Of a stretch of DNA of 64,000 nucleotides, positions 62,669 through 64,000 are shown piece by piece; position 1 is the first letter of the stretch, and the number at the start of each line of letters is the position of its first letter. Below the pieces are notes generated by a model that was given only the letters and a program-made list of their open reading frames with translations, was not told where the DNA came from and searched no databases. The DNA comes from Entomobacter blattae. Its GTDB lineage: Bacteria; Pseudomonadota; Alphaproteobacteria; Acetobacterales; Acetobacteraceae. Made by a program: the position numbers and the translations under genes. The stretch is taken from assembly GCF_014672835.1 (NCBI RefSeq), contig NZ_CP060244.1, positions 62,001-126,000 of the forward strand, read 5' to 3'.

Positions 62669-62690
62669 AAAAACTACCCTATCTTCAAGA

Positions 62691-63620
62691 TTATGGCTTC
62701 CAGATAGCCATAGCTCCTTCTTCTTTAAGAGGGAGAAAAGGTTGAGCTGCAGAAATAAATAGAGAAGAAACAGTACTTCCCAACTGTTGGGATAGCCATT
62801 TATACTTCTTCTCTGAGACATCCTTTATTTCGATGGCATTATTCAGATGATAATGAGAGATAAGCCATTTTTTTGCCGTATCCTGATCACCAATTTCATC
62901 AATCAGCTTTAAATTCAAGGCTTGGCTTCCTGTATAAGGCCTACCATCTGCCAGACGTTTAACGTCCTCAATGGATAAATGCCGCCCCTTAGAGACAATA
63001 GCTACAAACTGTTGATAAAGGTCTGCTATAACACCCTGCAACATTTCCCTTCCTGCTGGAGAAAGCGGCTTAAAAAAAGAAGGTTGGCCTTTCATCGGCC
63101 CAGAAACCAATTCATTAACATTCACCCCAACATATTCCATCAACCCCGAAACCTCAGGAGATTCCAAAATAACGCCTATTGAACCCGTTAGAGAGGTACG
63201 ATGGGCAAAAATACGCTGAGCGGGTACGGCAATCATATAACCAGCAGAGGCAGCCAAACCTTCCATGGTGACAACCACAGGTTTTTTGGCAGATAAGCGC
63301 TCGATCGCATCATGCACTCTTTCCCCAGAAGTCACAGCACCACCAGGGCTATTAATATCAAGGATAACAGCTTTTACCGTATCGTCCTTATAGACATCTT
63401 CAATTTGCTCAAGCGTCTCTTTAATGCTTTTTGAAGAAATGGTACCTTCTACCTTTATGCGCGCAATAGAGTTACCGCCAACAGATTTTATGTTTTTAAA
63501 ATCGCTGCTCCCAGCAAAAAGAATAGCGGCTACAAAAGCAACTACGGCAAAAACCCGCCAAACCAAAAGCCTTCTGCGTAATTTTAGGCGCATGAGCACG
63601 CTATCTTGCTTAAATTCCAT
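62691..63620 (-). CDS. sppA: Signal peptide peptidase SppA
   Basis: SppA degrades cleaved signal peptides at the inner membrane by a Ser/Lys dyad. The 309-residue protein has one membrane segment (about residues 19-37), nucleophile S125 in GLAASAGYM and general base K177 in SGPMKG, 52 residues later as in Bacillus. The SPGGAVTSGE oxyanion/structural loop is present. It is first in a sppA-ihfB unit. Confidence 0.93.
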   Translation of the reverse strand: MEFKQDSVLMRLKLRRRLLVWRVFAVVAFVAAILFAGSSDFKNIKSVGGNSIARIKVEGTISSKSIKETLEQIEDVYKDDTVKAVILDINSPGGAVTSGERVHDAIERLSAKKPVVVTMEGLAASAGYMIAVPAQRIFAHRTSLTGSIGVILESPEVSGLMEYVGVNVNELVSGPMKGQPSFFKPLSPAGREMLQGVIADLYQQFVAIVSKGRHLSIEDVKRLADGRPYTGSQALNLKLIDEIGDQDTAKKWLISHYHLNNAIEIKDVSEKKYKWLSQQLGSTVSSLFISAAQPFLPLKEEGAMAIWKP

Positions 63621-63825
63621 TAATGCCTCTACTGATTATAAAAATAGACTTCCATCTTTAACATTATAGTTTTCCTTATACACTACAGTTTTTCTCAAAT
63701 AAACATTCAGTATTCAAGAATGGCAGTATTTTAAGAATGAAACATCCCCTTCAATTTAAAAAAAAACGCTTAAGCCTAAACTCTTTACCCCACAAGGCGA
63801 CTAGAAAACAGACTATTTTTTTTTG

Positions 63826-64000
63826 CTAATCTCTTTGTCCCTTGATATTTTTGGAAGCCTGCTTGCGCCGGGATAAAGCTGAGACCTGCTCTTTTTTCCC
63901 CAAGCCACTCTTATGTGCCAACGTGGAGCGTTTTTGGGCATAATTTGGTGCTACCATCGGATAGTCTGGCGATAGTCTCCATTTTTCTCGATACTGATCT
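63826..64000 (-). CDS. MucR/Ros family zinc-finger regulator, 3' part
   Basis: The last 57 codons of a gene that continues beyond the window. They contain [20 protein letters not shown], the family signature C-terminal to the Ros/MucR zinc finger. MucR regulates exopolysaccharide, motility and cell-cycle genes in alphaproteobacteria. The stop TAG is at 63826-63828. The tail is rich in Lys and Arg. Confidence 0.85.
   Translation of the reverse strand, partial: DQYREKWRLSPDYPMVAPNYAQKRSTLAHKSGLGKKEQVSALSRRKQASKNIKGQRD

Noticed and set aside
1-64000. CRISPR arrays or complete insertion sequences.
   Set aside because: No regularly spaced repeats and no intact transposase or integrase seen.

Overview
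The window is a chromosomal segment of an alphaproteobacterium, most likely a member of the Acetobacteraceae of moderate G+C content. The evidence is the alphaproteobacterial form of the ribosomal and polymerase genes, a succinyl-CoA:acetate CoA-transferase of the AarC type close to a citrate synthase of the AarA type (acetic-acid-bacterium genes), the ispH-thrB-rnhA, sppA-ihfB and lrp-trxB-lysR blocks, and the start of a MucR/Ros-type regulator at the right edge. The genus is not decided from sequence alone.

Positions 1-13,900 are a leftward block of informational genes (rplK, rplA, rplJ, rplL, rpoB, rpoC, rpsL, rpsG, tuf). fusA is absent between rpsG and tuf, and secE-nusG are absent upstream of rplK. 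Positions 14,000-43,900 are dense housekeeping and envelope genes: rmuC, an AsmA/YhdP-like envelope protein, glnE, a BCP peroxiredoxin, two related exported proteins, aat, an EcsC protein, rnhA-thrB-ispH, an exported lipoprotein/creatininase-like/beta-propeller operon, aarC, a phosphatase, a metC remnant, chorismate mutase, citrate synthase, pyrE, murI, a polyprenyl diphosphate synthase, a tRNA/RNA methyltransferase, and a LysR/wrbA divergent pair.

Positions 43,980-50,810 are the accessory part. A 34-bp sequence from near the 3' end of guaA occurs twice in direct orientation, once inside guaA (50,773-50,806) and once just past the wrbA terminator (43,995-44,028). Between the copies lie 2 kb of decayed coding DNA and then a visibly G+C-rich segment carrying a Hachiman-type antiphage locus, hamA (DUF1837 nuclease) and hamB (DEAD/DEAH-type helicase). 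Both genes are broken: I reconstruct one frameshift in hamA and two frameshifts plus two nonsense codons in hamB. This looks like a dead or dying defence island attached to guaA.

Positions 50,700-64,000 return to core genes: guaA, a small exported protein, tRNA-Arg(ACG), a free-methionine sulfoxide reductase, a single-domain response regulator, two glycosyltransferases downstream of an Lrp regulator, trxB with a LysR gene, a mannose-1-phosphate guanylyltransferase/isomerase, gpmA, sppA-ihfB and a partial mucR. All statements about G+C are by eye; no database search or computation was run.
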